Below, piece after piece: positions 48,651 through 59,910 of a DNA stretch of 64,000 bases. Numbering within the stretch: the stretch's first letter is position 1; every line of letters starts with the position of its first letter. The DNA is from Cristatella mucedo (lineage: Eukaryota; Bryozoa; Phylactolaemata; Cristatellidae). The position numbers and the translations under genes were made by a program. The stretch covers positions 628,501-692,500 of the forward strand of contig WPIO01000038.1 in NCBI GenBank assembly GCA_009760855.2. Direction: 5' to 3'. The notes under the pieces were generated by a model. It searched no databases. It saw only the letters and a program-made list of their open reading frames with translations, and had not been told where the DNA came from.

Positions 48651-48659
48651 TATATATAG
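48651..48659 (-). promoter_or_regulatory. TATA-like box upstream of gene A exon 1
   Basis: A TATATATA run flanked by GC-rich DNA, about 570 bases before the gene A ATG on the minus strand. No clear initiator sits at the expected spacing. It reads equally well on the plus strand. Confidence 0.3.
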
Positions 48660-49584
48660 TCGGCCGGGTTAGTAATGGCTGCTGAGAGATTATTCGCTGT
48701 TCCTGAAATAACAATTGTTAGGAACCTAAGAATCTAACAGCTGATGGTATTCAAGCGAATGTTATTTAACAGTCAGTTATTCAGGCACGAGTGCTTGAGC
48801 CGGCGGGCAGGCTGAGCTGTGCTCTGGGCATTGAACGAGAGTTGTTGTGCTCACTGTGGCGATGCGACGGACACCTTTTAGCTCTCCGTAGCGGTCGAAT
48901 AGACTGCTGTACGCTGCGGACACGTACTTGTTGTATTAAGGTATGGGCGCCTTGGATTGCTGCGGCGTTCCGTTCCCGTCGGCATACCTGCATACCTGCG
49001 AGCATTGTTTCCGCTCCTGCGAGTCTCTGGCCGTGATTCAGTGGCTCCGGCTTCGCCACCATGTGTCACATTTCGGCAAGGACTAGCACTGCAACGGCGT
49101 CGCTAGCTAAACCGGCCAGATTGAGGCTGATAACAATTTTTTCGCCGCTATGCGACTATGTGATTGTCTGTGGCCGAGGCCGTATAAAAGCCGGCGAGAT
49201 GGGCAAGTAGCTGTGATTCCAGATTCGGCGTTGGCGTTTGAGCTCTAACCTGAGAGCCGTTGGTGTACGGCATCGCCACTGTTGAACGCCTATAGCCGCC
49301 CGCTGCAATCAAATAGACTCGTCTGCATTGTGGAGATGAACTTGATATGCTAGGTATGAGCGCTCTTCGTCCCAGCCGTGTCCCTGCTACTGCCAGGATA
49401 CCTGTGCTCACCTGGTGCAGCACCTACAGGTAGCTAGCCGTGATACGAGGTTCAGGCGGCACCAGTATTCCTCTCGTGTCAGCTGACATTCTGCAGCCGC
49501 TACCAGCGCAACATTTTCGGCCTAGTTCTAATCGGAGGCGGTAGCCGCACAGCGAGCGTTCATAACAGGAGTGTTACTAGCTAA

Positions 49585-49742
49585 TTTAACCTCCTTTTTG
49601 TATATCTATAGAAGAGCCATTACGGCTATCGCTACAGCTTTCGAGGCCATAGAGGATCGCCCACCGTTGGTTCGAACCCACGACCTCAGGACCGAGGTCA
49701 TGAAAAGTAGCCGCCTTACATGGTGCGCCTTCTCGGCTCACC
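49585..49742 (-). mobile_element. SINE family B copy
   Basis: CCTCCTTTTTGTATATCTAT end, TTACGGCTATCGCTACAGC, B box GGTTCGAACCCACGACCTC and GCGCCTTCTCGGCTC head. Upstream of gene A. Confidence 0.8.
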
Positions 49743-49769
49743 GTTACCAACGCACGGTCGACGGCCCTT

Positions 49770-49836
49770 TGGTGGCAGGACCTTTGAGTGCACGAACTTT
49801 GGGGGCACGACCTTTGGGGGCACTACTTTTGGGGTC
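49770..49836 (+). repeat. 15-bp tandem repeat
   Basis: Four to five units like GGCACGACCTTTGGG with substitutions. On the minus strand it translates as repeated PPKVV, with no sign of being coding. Confidence 0.75.
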
Positions 49837-50009
49837 ATGCACTGACCCCTCTGCTTAGCGAGGGCAATGCTGATGCGAGGGTACTCCACTTCGGGTGCAG
49901 CAGCTGCATCTGAGTCGCAGCAGACCGCGGCGTTCGCTGTCACGTGTGAGTCTCGAGAAAACCGAGATTGATTTTCGTCGGAGGCTCGAGCTCAACGCTT
50001 TTCTCCCTT

Positions 50010-50043
50010 TATCGATAATGGCACGTTTCCCCCTTTATCGATA
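50010..50043. promoter_or_regulatory. Pair of TATCGATA sites
   Basis: TATCGATA occurs at 50010-50017 and 50036-50043 inside a duplicated 26-base unit. The octamer matches the DRE bound by DREF in insects, a core-promoter element. It lies between the 50.9-kb signal exon and gene A exon 1. Confidence 0.4.
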
Positions 50044-50243
50044 ATGGCACTTTTCCCAAGCGCCGCCCCTATTACGAGCCTGTCGCTCTGACGCCCTCGA
50101 AAAGAGACTCTGGTGGCGCGTAGCTATCTTTCTGCCTCTCTCACGCTCTCTCTCGCTCTTTGCTCACGTTGGCGCCGGCTCTCACTTTGGCGCTCCCTAC
50201 GCTCCGACTCGTTCTCTCTTGGGCGTCTCTTTCTCTCTACCTG

Positions 50244-50450
50244 CGCTCCGTCTCTCACTCCCTCGATCTCTCTTCCTCGCTCACGCTCCGTCTCTCACTC
50301 TCTCTGGTCTCTTTCCATCGTCCGCGCTCCGTTTTTCACACTCTCTATCTCTTACCCTCGCTCGCACTTCATCTCTCACTCTCTCCATCTCTTTTTCTCT
50401 ACTCGCACTCCGTCTCTCACTCTCTCGATCTCTTCCTCTCTACTCGCCGT
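50244..50450 (+). repeat. 41-bp pyrimidine-rich minisatellite, about 5 copies
   Basis: GCTCCGTCTCTCACTCTCTC-type units start at 50244, 50285, 50326, 50364 and 50405. It explains the long CT-rich open frames in this stretch, which are not genes. Confidence 0.8.
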
Positions 50451-50615
50451 CCTCGCTCTACTTGCTCTTTTCATCTCTCTTCTCTCTGTTCCAGCGTATT
50501 CGCAATTTGGACGGAAGCGGCGAACCTGGTACAAGAACCCTTCCCTCGGCAGAGGTACGCCGCTGCATGCAGTAAAGCATGGCTTCAGGGGACATCCTAC
50601 TCCAATTAGTGCACG

Positions 50616-50725
50616 CAACAATCCTACTGCATCCTACTGCACGTTACTGCATCATACTGCCTACTGCACTCAACAATCCTACTGCATCCTACTGCACGTT
50701 ACTGCATCATACTGCCTACTTACTA
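50616..50725 (+). repeat. 55-bp direct duplication
   Basis: CAACAATCCTACTGCATCCT begins at 50616 and again at 50671; the units are nearly identical and themselves contain ACTGCATCCT/ACTGCACGTT sub-repeats. About 90 bases past the donor of the 50.9-kb exon. Confidence 0.88.
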
Positions 50726-50816
50726 CATGCCGTCGCCCTAGGAATGACGAGCACGGCCCTAGTCTCAGCTTCAAGTTGCGATTACTTAGCCACGGTGTTC
50801 TGGGCTCTAATATTAC

Positions 50817-50972
50817 CTCGGTGTTACGGGCTTTAATATAGCAGACGAAAGTGTCTTGGTCAGTCAGTTGACACCAACCGTGCGCGGCGGCAGGTCCGGG
50901 CGGCCAACGTGCACAAGACAAGACAGCGAGCAGAACAGCGCTCGAAAAAATGCGTCGGTAAGCAATAGGCAT
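50817..50972 (-). CDS. Signal-peptide exon: alternative first exon of gene A or first exon of another gene
   Basis: ATG at 50972. It encodes 52 residues: MPIAYRR, a strong hydrophobic core FSSAVLLAVLS, PPGPAAA as a cleavage region, then HGWCQLTDQDTFVCYIKARN and TE. The best donor is CCGAG|GTAATA, phase 0. The piece DTFVC followed by eight residues could be the B strand of an Ig domain, matching the end of gene A exon 1, and it would join exon 2 (VVWSKRG) in frame. It could also be the N-terminal cysteine cap of a leucine-rich repeat protein. No next exon was found between here and gene A. Confidence 0.5.
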
Positions 50973-51111
50973 GGCACAATGTTTCTTCTTGCATGGATTA
51001 TTTTCCAGGTGGATATAACGACAATAATAATACTAATAACAGTAACCGTGAAAATAATATTGTAAAGTCTTCTGCAAAGTGCTTTAAGAGAACCAATAGA
51101 GGAATGATGCG

Positions 51112-51275
51112 TCGCTCTCTCTCTCTCTCTCTCTCATCCTCTCTCTCCCTCTCTCTTTCTGTGTCTATGTGTGTGTGTGTTTGTGTCTCCCTTCTCTCTA
51201 GATCTCTATATTTATCTCAACCTCTCGCTATCTCTTTCTCTTCCTTTCTGCTTCTATATATGTCTGTCTGTCTGT
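51112..51275. repeat. CT-rich tract
   Basis: (CT)n at 51112-51133 followed by mixed CT, TG and TCTG repeats. Confidence 0.9.
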
Positions 51276-51789
51276 CTGCCTCTCTTTGGCAGAGCAGGGA
51301 GCCAATCCGAACGACCGAAGGCGAGAATCTTCTGCCGGTTACCACATGCAGCTTACTTTTCGCGATCGCGCCAGACACAGCAGGCGAATTGCCGCGAAGA
51401 GAATCTGCGCGGGAGCTGCCGTAGCTGCCGATAGCGAGGCGCCGTATGAAGCGGCGGAGAAGACCACCGTCACTGCATTTCCGGTTGCAGGGCGAAGAGC
51501 CTTGAATTTACACCGCTGCATAGCCCGATCACCGATGCTAGCCTCGGGGCGCACTCGCCGCTACCTAATGGCACGAAGAAACGCTAATCTAGCGCCACGC
51601 AGGGAAGGACGTTTTCCTAAAAGATTATTTCAGATGGGTAGACGAGAAATCTCGGACGTCCTCTCGTGGATGTCCGCGTTCCTGCCAATTGGCAACGCTC
51701 CGACGATGACACATAGGGTATCGCAGTGCTTGAAAAGTCACCCATTTGGAGATCGAAAGTCAGCGCTCGATTTACAGATCTCATTGGGC

Positions 51790-54015
51790 AATTATAGCAG
51801 CTGGTAGGTGGTGCTTGAACGTGTCCACCCTTACAAGCGATACTCTTTGCGCTCTCGCTAATCTTCTCCTTAACCGCTCCCAGGTTAGCTCTGTACCTAG
51901 TGATCCTTGAGTTGACCTAGCTGATCGCTTCTCTAGCTTCCTTGTCAGCAAGATAGACAAGATCAGGGAGTTAATCCCTAAGATGGCAGCATCCCCCTGG
52001 AATTCTGTCCCTTAATTCCATAATGCACCTCAATGTCTGCATTTAAAGAGGTCACTAGTGACCTCATCCAGAAGTTCGTATCCCAATCAAAGACGACAAC
52101 CGATCTTCTAGACCCCATTCCCAATTTCCTACTTATACGATTCATAGACCTGCAACCACCACGCATAACTAGCATAATCAATATATCGTTTGCCTCAAGT
52201 CATGTCCCAGCACCTTTCAAAAAGGCTATTTGGTGAGCCGTGATGGCGCACTAGGTAAGGCAGTTGCTTTTCCCGACCTCGGTCCCAAGGTTGTGGGTTC
52301 GAATCCTGCTGCGGGCGATACTTGATTACTGCTACAATCTAAGGTGATAGCCGTAAAGGCTCTTCTATCTCTAAACAAAAGATGCTGTTGCACCAGCTAG
52401 TATTTTTTTAAGTGAGGCCACTACTCAAGATATCCACACTAGACCCTGAGAAGTTGAGGAACTTCCGCCCAGTCTGCCTTCTACCGTTCCTATCAAAGAC
52501 ACTAGAATGAGTCGTGGCAGAACTCATATGTTGAAACTTCAAACATTGCCAGTAAGTATCAGTCTGGCTTTAGAGTTAATCATTCGACAGAGTTAGCATT
52601 GCTTCGGGAATATAGCGACAAGCTTAATAATGTTAACTTAGGTCAAGTATCTCTGTTTGTTTTTCTCAACTTTTTGGCAACTTTTGATGCTACCAATCAC
52701 CAAGTCCTTCTTGAGCACCTCTCATCTTGCCTGGGCATCACTGGCAGTGCATTGCAATGGTTCAGATCCTATCTCATTGGGAGACTCCAGAATATTGATG
52801 CGAATGGGCAAAGATCATCTGAGGAACCTGAAGCATGGGATATCTCAGGACTCCATGCTTCGTCCCGTTCTTTTCATGGTTTATACTCTTCCTCTTGCCT
52901 ATGAGATTGCCAAGCACAATCTAGGCTTTCACTTCTATACAGATGACACTCAGTCGCACCTTTGCCTTGATCTCTCCCAGCCCTCCAGCGCGTCAAATTC
53001 TCTCAACTTCCATGTTTCGTGTATTGATGACATCCGCACATGGATGGCAGCAATCTTTCTTAAATTGAATGATGATAAAACAAACTTACTAATTGTGGGC
53101 GAATAAAATGTGATTCAGAAATTGGAAATTTTAATGCTCACAATTGGCTCTGCCAGCATATTTCCTGATGAATCTGCATGGAATTTAGGTGCTGCGTTCC
53201 AAAGTGACGTTTTATTATACAACCACATCATCTCCACAGTCAAGTCTGCTTACTTGCAGATACATAAGATCGCTAAAACTCAGGTTGTTTTAGATATGGA
53301 TACCACGTCTACATTGGTCCACGCATTTGTAACATCCCGTCTTGACTTCTGTAAGTCACTGCTTGCTGGTCTACCGGCCCGTGCAATCAGGCGCTTACAG
53401 CTGGTGGAAAACTCTGCAGTTAAGCTTGTCTGTCGTGAGCTTTGCAGTTGCTACGTCGCACCACTTTTCGCCGACCTGCACTGGCTCCCATTAAAGCAAT
53501 GCGTCGACTTCACGGTTTCGTCACTCACGCTTAGGTCCCTTATTTCTTTGGCTCCAGCCTACCTATCAGATCTATTTCCCAACTAGGTATCGTGCCAACC
53601 GCTTTTCGGAATCTAATCGTTTACCTACACCTTGTAAGAATCTCAAATCTTTTGGAGACCGTACCTGTACTTTGTATGCTCCCAAAGCATGGAAATCACT
53701 TCTGACTTGCGTTAAGACACCCCGACTTGACCACATTAAAAAGGAAACTGAAAACACATCTATTTATTACAGCCTCTAGTGGGTCTATGTGATTTGTCCA
53801 TCACGTGCTTATGCATGCTGACACTGTGGATGTTGCCACTAACCATATTTGCATGCTGACCCTGGGCACGGCACCTCTAACCACGTTATTCTTGTCGTCA
53901 TTGAGCATATTACCACTGACCGTTCGATCGTGCTTCCTCTGCAGCAGATGTAAAGCGCCTAGAATGAGATTGAGTTCTCCAAGGATGCTATACAAGTTTA
54001 TTATTATTATTAACT
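51790..54015 (+). mobile_element. Longest LINE copy: reverse transcriptase to 3' tail, split by a SINE
   Basis: Before the SINE: LADRFSSFLVSKIDKIRE-like codons near 51920-51975 and PAPFKKAI near 52210. After it: RPLLKISTLDPEKLRNFRPV, FLATFDATNHQVLLEHL, QDSMLRPVLFMVYTLPLA, a catalytic box FHFYTDD where YADD is expected, then DDIRTWMAAIFLKLNDDK and VHAFVTSRLDFCKSLLAGLP. It ends in (TTA)n at 54000. Ala to Thr in the catalytic box, in-frame stops and frameshifts show it is dead. The endonuclease is missing. Confidence 0.9.
52230..52413 (+). mobile_element. SINE family B copy nested in the LINE
   Basis: GAGCCGTGATGGCGCACTAG head, a perfect B box GGTTCGAATCC, GGGCGATACTTGATTACTG, GATAGCCGTAAAGGCTCTTC and an end GCTAGTATTTTTTT. 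It separates the LINE codons for PFKKAI from those for RPLLK. Confidence 0.88.
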
Positions 54016-54606
54016 TAAGCCGAGAAGCTCGGATCAAATTGCTTTATCCTCCCTAATAGAAGATTGAGGAAGAGAGTTAGCATTTCGGAGTCCATGTTGA
54101 GCTTGGTTAATCGTGATAGCACACATTCTTGAAACACAATTAATCCATTCCAGCTCCACTGGGATTAATGTGTTGTATCTGGCGGATCGATCTCACAGAA
54201 GCGATATAAAGCCGCTGTTGAATAAAGTACACTTATGACTTCAACTATCATCGACTTGCGTGCCTGATCTTTCACAGACATACTGCTGACCAGTATCAAC
54301 AGCTTTCTGCCAGCAAATTTTAGTCGGCTCCAAACTAGCCCCAACTAGGATGTGAAATTGCTAAACGAATAACTAGCTATTCACATGAACTTAAAATGCG
54401 TAATTATGAAAGCTGCAGACCTTGCAAAGCAGCTTCTACTTGCTGTATTCAGGTTTAGAAGGTAGAGAGAGGGAGGCTCGTAGTCAAACTCTCTCCGATT
54501 TATTCATTCTTTAAACCTCTTTTTGGGCAACATCACATCAATTATCAGATGTTTGTGGGCTGCAATGACGTGGCGGAGGCAGACGGTTCGGGGGGTGAGG
54601 TTCCCT

Positions 54607-54690
54607 TACTGGAGCCTACCTGCCTACACTTACCTACTGGAGCCTACCTATCTACACTAACATACTTGAACCTACCAGCCTACTCCTCAC
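54607..54690 (+). repeat. 28-bp tandem repeat, 3 copies
   Basis: TACTGGAGCCTACCTGCCTA plus eight bases at 54607 and 54635, with a more diverged third at 54663. Confidence 0.82.
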
Positions 54691-54786
54691 CTATTTCCCC
54701 TATTTCGCCCGCGTGAGTCGTGCAGGGGACAGGTTGCTCTATGGTTGCAGGAGGTTTGATGACTAAAGCTGGTCACCGAAAGCTTT

Positions 54787-54945
54787 CCATTATCATAATT
54801 CTTTTGTATAGCACTGTAAAAGAACTGAATATCTGTCCATGTGCTTGTCGCAGGCCGCGGGGCTCGCACCCACGACATCTCGGACATCGAAGGTGAGCAC
54901 CTCAACCTCGATCGCTAAAGGCGAGCACCCCTGGGCCGAACCGGG
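54787..54945 (-). mobile_element. Diverged SINE family A copy
   Basis: TTTTGTATAGCACTGTAAAA tail, GGGGCTCGCACCCACGAC over the B box, and GGGCCGAACC over the A box. Next to the LINE N-terminal remnant. Confidence 0.6.
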
Positions 54946-54949
54946 ACGT

Positions 54950-55252
54950 CTATAAACGTACACATTTAGTCACGCAGCACTCGCCGAAATTCGGCTCGAG
55001 ATCGCCACTGGAAATTAAAACCCGTCTCCTTAAAGCCTTGTGTCGAACTTTGTAGGATTTGCATTTGTGACACTGATTGCACCGTCGAGTGGTCTCGATT
55101 GTGCAGTCAGTATGAGCGCCGCCTGCACCGGTCACTCGCAGCTCGCTGGATCGTGACCCGCTTGAGGCAGAAGGCGTTCTCAGCGTCCAGTCGCTTTGGC
55201 ATCCCGTTTGCTCTGCATTCCGAGAATTATTGGGTAAAAACTTCGCACGCAT
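54950..55252 (-). mobile_element. LINE ORF N-terminal remnant with a decayed 2A-like motif
   Basis: The minus-strand frame reads CNQCHKCKSYKVRHKALRRR, then VLISSGDLEPNFGE and CCVTKCVRL. Many L2/CR1-like ORFs begin with a basic stretch and a hydrophobic run, then a 2A-like GD.E.NPGP motif followed by a Cys-x-x-Cys pair. Here the motif is changed in two of its last four residues, so ribosome skipping would be lost. The alternative is a small unrelated exon. Confidence 0.45.
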
Positions 55253-56925
55253 GCCTTAAAGGCACTGAGCGCTCGAAGCCGCTCTCGCGGAGCGGCTCGA
55301 TTGGAGATAAGCGCGAGCACCCTACGAGATCACGAGTGCTAAGATGGCGTGGAGCAGCAGTTTCGGGCGCGCAGTTGGCTCGTTTGCTCAGAGTGAGCTC
55401 GTCGTGCCTTCTCGGCAGCCAGCCGAGCCACAGCCTTTCGTCCGGTGACCACGCTGCCGAGGGCGAAACCCGAGCGTCGGCAACAGTCCTGGCGTGAGTG
55501 CGGTGACGGTGGCCAGAGCGGTAGACGGTGGTCAGAGCTGGCGCGCCCGCGAACGATGTCAGGGCGCGAGAGGAGAACTTGACAGCAGCATCATGAGCGG
55601 TTTCGGCGGTGCCAGCGCCGGTCGAGGGATCGACCGGTCGGTCTAAAGTGGCAGCTGCGGCGGCAGGCCGAGCCCCCCTGCTGCGGAGCGAGGCGACACT
55701 GGAGACGCGCACTGCAGGGCGCCGAAAAGCGAGCTCGTGCATCCAGCCGCCGTCGCGACTCTGCAGCTGTGAGTAGACGGATCGACGACTCTCGACGCTC
55801 GCGGAATCGGTGAGAGAGACGCTGCCTCTGGACAACGTCTGCTGAGCGCACCGTTGGCGGGCGAGGGGGCGGGCGATTCTCGGATAGCTCGAGGCAGAGT
55901 GCACCCGCTTGCGTGTGCGCCCGCCAGGCCGCCCGCCCGCCCGCACAGCTCGCTCTCGCCAAGTGACTGTGTGAATGCGGTGGAGCGTGCCCGTGGAAAA
56001 GGGCCTTTGCATTAGGATCGTCGTGCGCTTTCTAAGATGTGTCAATTACTGCCCAAGGTGTCACGATGCGGTTAGCGCAAACAGACCCTGCAATACAATA
56101 CAGACGTCTGCTGCTGCGGCGGCGGCGGCGGCCGAGCACTACCCCGAGACTGGGTTAAGCCGGTTTACCGACGAATTTCGTGTTCTTGCGAGCGCCCCAC
56201 TGACCCACTAAATGTCAGCAAGTTGCCGAAATGCCGCCGCAGACTTCGCCCGAAGACAGTGCACCTGTGCTGCGATTTGCAGCGGACGAGCCGGTGCCCA
56301 AGTGAGCTTTTGTGCGTTCGCCGAATGCGTTGCCACGAAGCGACTGTTTACTGTGCCCAGAGTGCAGCAGCGCACCTCCCCCTCCCGTACAGGAGGCTCG
56401 CCGAGCGGTGCGATCTAATTCAATTGTGGCTTTCTCGAGTTGCCATTCGGCTTGAAGCAGAGCTAAGCCGACAGCCGGCTACGCGAGCTGCCTAACAAAC
56501 GAACGCACGACCGCCGTCTGCGGCTCTGACTTGACTGAGCGCCGGCGTAGAGAGCTCGCCGGCCGGCCGACGGTGCTGACGGACGGGCCACTACGCTCGC
56601 TCTCCAGTAAAGGTCGCAGGTTCGCAGCAGCAGAGGCTGACACTAAAAAGCGTACATCCGCTGATACAGCAGCCCCGTTTTTGTAGCAGCGGACGAGTGT
56701 ACGCAGCTTTCGACTAGCGAGCGAGGGTGCGGCGAAACAAGCAATCGGCTTGCTACGAGACTCGGAGGCGTGACTCCGGCAGCGAAGCGAGAACCAAAAT
56801 CTCCGCTTTAGTGGAGGCAGACAAAACCCGAAACGAGAGACCGCCGATCGATGGATGCAGTTCAAGCCGTCGCCGGAAAGGCGACTGCCCTAGAGAAGAT
56901 GCTCCAGTCTGACCGAGTCATAATA
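55253..56925. other. CpG-rich DNA without an assigned gene
   Basis: The minus-strand frame 56045-55227 is open for 272 codons, but its composition (Arg, Ala, Ser) follows CG-rich DNA. I see no domain, signal peptide or convincing splice-bounded exon. It may be a promoter or 5' UTR region. Confidence 0.45.
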
Positions 56926-57066
56926 AGAATTCAATTATATAGCGCCCCAAGAGAACTTAATCTCTATTCAGGCGCTTCACACATGCCTCGGGCCTCGAGC
57001 CCACGACCTTAGTTGGACCTCGGTCGGGGCGAGCACCTTAACCGCTTGACCAAACCAGCTCGGCAC
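56926..57066 (-). mobile_element. SINE family A copy
   Basis: ATATAGCGCCCCAAGAGAAC tail, CGGGCCTCGAGCCCACGACC (B box) and AACCGCTTGACCAAACCAGC (A box complement). Well preserved. Confidence 0.85.
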
Positions 57067-57433
57067 ACATCTGACCCTCACCGAACCGTAGCTTCCAGCC
57101 GTCGCTCCGGAACAGCTGGGCCGGTACCCTGGATGATGCTCCGGCGAATGATGACCCTGGCTTCGCGGGCAAGCTCTCTGCATTGCTGATCATTCAGCTC
57201 TAAGCGACCGCTGTGCCCCGCCCTTGCCCGACGCTCGAGCGCCGACGGATTCGATCTCACGGGCCAACAACGCTCCCAGCTGCTCGCTGCCGGCTGTTTG
57301 GGCTAATCAGGAGCAGACGTCGGGCAATCGCGAGGGCACTTTTCGCATCGTAAAAAGCTACCGGGTGGGGACGCTCCAAGCTCGGCGGAGACGCGACGTT
57401 AACCGTCAGCGTAGACTGACTCTGGTTTTTGCG

Positions 57434-57475
57434 AGTGAGCAACGCTCGAGCGCTACCGCTCGAGCGTTGCTCACT
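57434..57475. repeat. Perfect 19-bp inverted repeat, 4-base loop
   Basis: Arm 57434-57452 (AGTGAGCAACGCTCGAGCG), loop CTAC, arm 57457-57475 an exact complement. It lies in CpG-rich DNA with no gene assigned. Confidence 0.9.
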
Positions 57476-57876
57476 GCACCATTGCCCAGGGCTGTCGACC
57501 GGCGCTGTTGAAGCCGGTCCTGGGCAGCATACGCGAAGCGGGAGAGCGCGAGCTCGAATCGACGTACTTCGTTGATGCGAGCGACGCATAGCAACCGCTT
57601 AGCGGTGCACATCGGCCGTAGGCGGGCTTGGAGGAAAGAGATTGGCTCGAGGCGAAAGAGAAAGCGAAGGGGAAGCGGACGCGGGGCATCGAGGATGCAA
57701 TTTCGGGTTGCTGCGCGGACGTTTATAGTAGCCGCACTGCAGATTTCGAACAAGGTCCGCGGCTCGAGGCGCGAATCTCGTCGAGCACGCCGAATCCAAG
57801 CAATGAGAGTGAAAGTAAGAGATGCAACCATTTCTTGCTGCCATTTCTGAACTAAACAGTTGCTCAGGAAAGATCT

Positions 57877-58125
57877 GACAGAGAGCTACCAGAAAGAGAG
57901 CTGCCGGAAAGAAGTGCTATCGGAAAGAGAGCCATAAGAAAGAAACGCTAATATAATCTATCTGAGTGAAAGCTACCGAAAATAGACCTGCCGAACGGCA
58001 GTTATGGTGTAAAGAAAACTGCCGGAAAGAAGTGCTATGGCAAAGAGGGCTACCGGAAAAAGAGCTTCCGGAAAGAAGGGCTATTGCAAAGAAGTGCTAC
58101 TAGAAAGAGAGCTGCTGGAACGCAT
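57877..58125 (+). repeat. Degenerate ~15-bp minisatellite
   Basis: About a dozen loose copies of GAGCTGCCGGAAAGA/AGTGCTATCGGAAAG, AG-rich and uneven in spacing. Confidence 0.7.
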
Positions 58126-58235
58126 TGACATACAAATATAAAGGCGGGTCATACACATTTCTTCCTGTCGACGCCACCGGCAACAGCACCCACAAATTTA
58201 GCCAGTTCTATCGAACTCGCTGCACCGCTATATTA

Positions 58236-58386
58236 ATTATATAATTACATAATTCATTTGTATAGCGCCCTAAGAGAACTTAATCTTTATTCGTGTGCTT
58301 CATAAATGCCAAGGGGCTAGAGATCAAGAGCTCAGCCAGACCTAGGTTGGGACGAGCACCTTAACCACTGGGCCAAACCAGCTCTA
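58236..58386 (-). mobile_element. SINE family A copy
   Basis: TTGTATAGCGCCCTAAGAGA tail and CTTAACCACTGGGCCAAACC head. The B box is decayed. Confidence 0.8.
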
Positions 58387-58547
58387 AGCCGCTGGTCTCA
58401 CGTTTTCGCCGATACCCGGAGCTTCAAGGAATGCTAATTTGTGGTTTCCTCATGTCACGTGGTAGAAAGCATCTATAAGTATTTTTGTAGGTACATGCCA
58501 CGTTGCAAATATTTATTTGCTGCATTAGAGTTTATTGGAAGCTTCAT

Positions 58548-58705
58548 GCTTATGCGGCTTGGCCCAGTGGTTGGTCGCCCTGACCAAGGTCAACGCGAAT
58601 GTATTTGATGGCCGATGTCGTGGGCTCAAACCTCGTGGCACATGCGAAGTGCTTGAATAGAGATTGCGTTCTCGTAGGGCGATGCGCAAGTGAATGCATT
58701 ACGCT
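58548..58705 (+). mobile_element. SINE family A copy, opposite orientation
   Basis: GGCTTGGCCCAGTGGTTGG head, a roughly 15-base insertion before GTCGTGGGCTCAAACC, then AAGTGCTTGAATAGAGATTG and GTAGGGCGATGCGCAAGTG. It lies 160 bases from an inverted copy, so the pair could fold back. Confidence 0.8.
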
Positions 58706-58914
58706 CTAATGGCGCACTGGAAGATCGAGGCGGTGGCAGCGGAGCATCTGCTTCCTACCTCGGGGTAGCGACCTGGGCCGTTCGCTATGCCTACGCTTCC
58801 CGACGGTCACCAACCACGAAATTATATCTGTATTCCACTTGGTGAGCCACCGCTGAGTTAATGTCAAATAATAATATAATCATTGGGGGTTTAGCTCAGC
58901 CAACATTGAAATCT

Positions 58915-59068
58915 TAAAAAAATACTAGCTGATTTAACAGCCCTTACGGCTATTACCACCGCTTGCAGCGGCAATACACGATCGCCCACCGAAGGATTCG
59001 AACCCACAACCTCGGGACCGAGGTCTTGAAAAAGCAATCGCCTTGCCTAGTGTGCCATCGCGGCAATC
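58915..59068 (-). mobile_element. SINE family B copy
   Basis: ACTAGCTGATTTAACAGCCC end, ACCACCGCTTGCAGCGGCAA, AAGGATTCGAACCCACAACC, CGGGACCGAGGTCTTG and TAGTGTGCCATCGCGGC head. Near consensus. Confidence 0.87.
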
Positions 59069-59829
59069 TTACCCCTCCCCCTAAAAAAAGTGGTGCTTGT
59101 CTCTCCCCCCCCGCCCCGAGACGAAAATCCCTGCTCCACCAATGCACTAGCGGGCGTCGAGGGCTCCGGCTTCGCCAGCGAAATGTGCTAACTCTCAGCA
59201 ACTATCGTAAAAGGCGTGCAAGTTATCTCTGCTTCTCTGCTACTTGGGACGAGGAGGACTCTTTCTTTCCATCCTTCCAAGGAATCCTAAGGATGGCAGG
59301 CTTGAACTGTGCATACTGGCAACCAGCCCCGAAATGCATCGCGTCACCTTTCTTCGAGCTCGTCGAAAGGAAATTCTAAGGAAAGTCTAAAACTATTGGA
59401 AAAAACTAAAAATACTGAACAAAATAAAAAATTACGACCGGAGTGAGCGAATTGACTTGCGTCCTGAGAGGTGCTGTGGCGTGGCCGTATTTTACCGGTT
59501 CTCTTTAGCTTACGCTCAAGTTTAATTGCGAAGAAAGCTCCCCAGCTGACCATCACGTTTCATCCCTACCCTAGACTCGGGGCTATGTGCCTAACTGGCT
59601 AGCTTGTGCGCTGCGCGTCTGCTCGTTTGCTTAGAAAGCTCTTATCGCTGTTTTCTTCTCGTGACATTAGATTAGCTGCAAAATTGCTCATATCATAAGT
59701 AAGCGACATACTTGTTTGCTCTACGGAGGTAGCTTGACTGTTGAACTCACATTACCAATGCTCACGCAATCAAATTTTTCTCCTGCTTCCGACTCTGATA
59801 CACATATGAATATGTGTACGTATATACAT

Positions 59830-59910
59830 TACATTTAATTGTATGGCACCCTAAGATAACTTCATCTCTATCCACGTGCTTTACATATGCCGAATATCTG
59901 TCCGCCCTGC
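59830..59910 (-). mobile_element. Truncated SINE family A tail
   Basis: TTAATTGTATGGCACCCTAA to CACGTGCTTTACATATGCC; tail only, no tRNA-like head. Confidence 0.55.

Noticed and set aside
55227-56045. 272-codon minus-strand open frame, the longest in the window
   Set aside because: Arg/Ala/Ser composition follows CG-rich DNA; no domain, and overlapping frames on both strands look alike.
57406-57831. ATG-started minus-strand frame beginning MVASLTFTLIAWIRR, signal-like
   Set aside because: The hydrophobic part is short and followed at once by arginine-rich sequence across a perfect inverted repeat; no domain and no matching splice structure.
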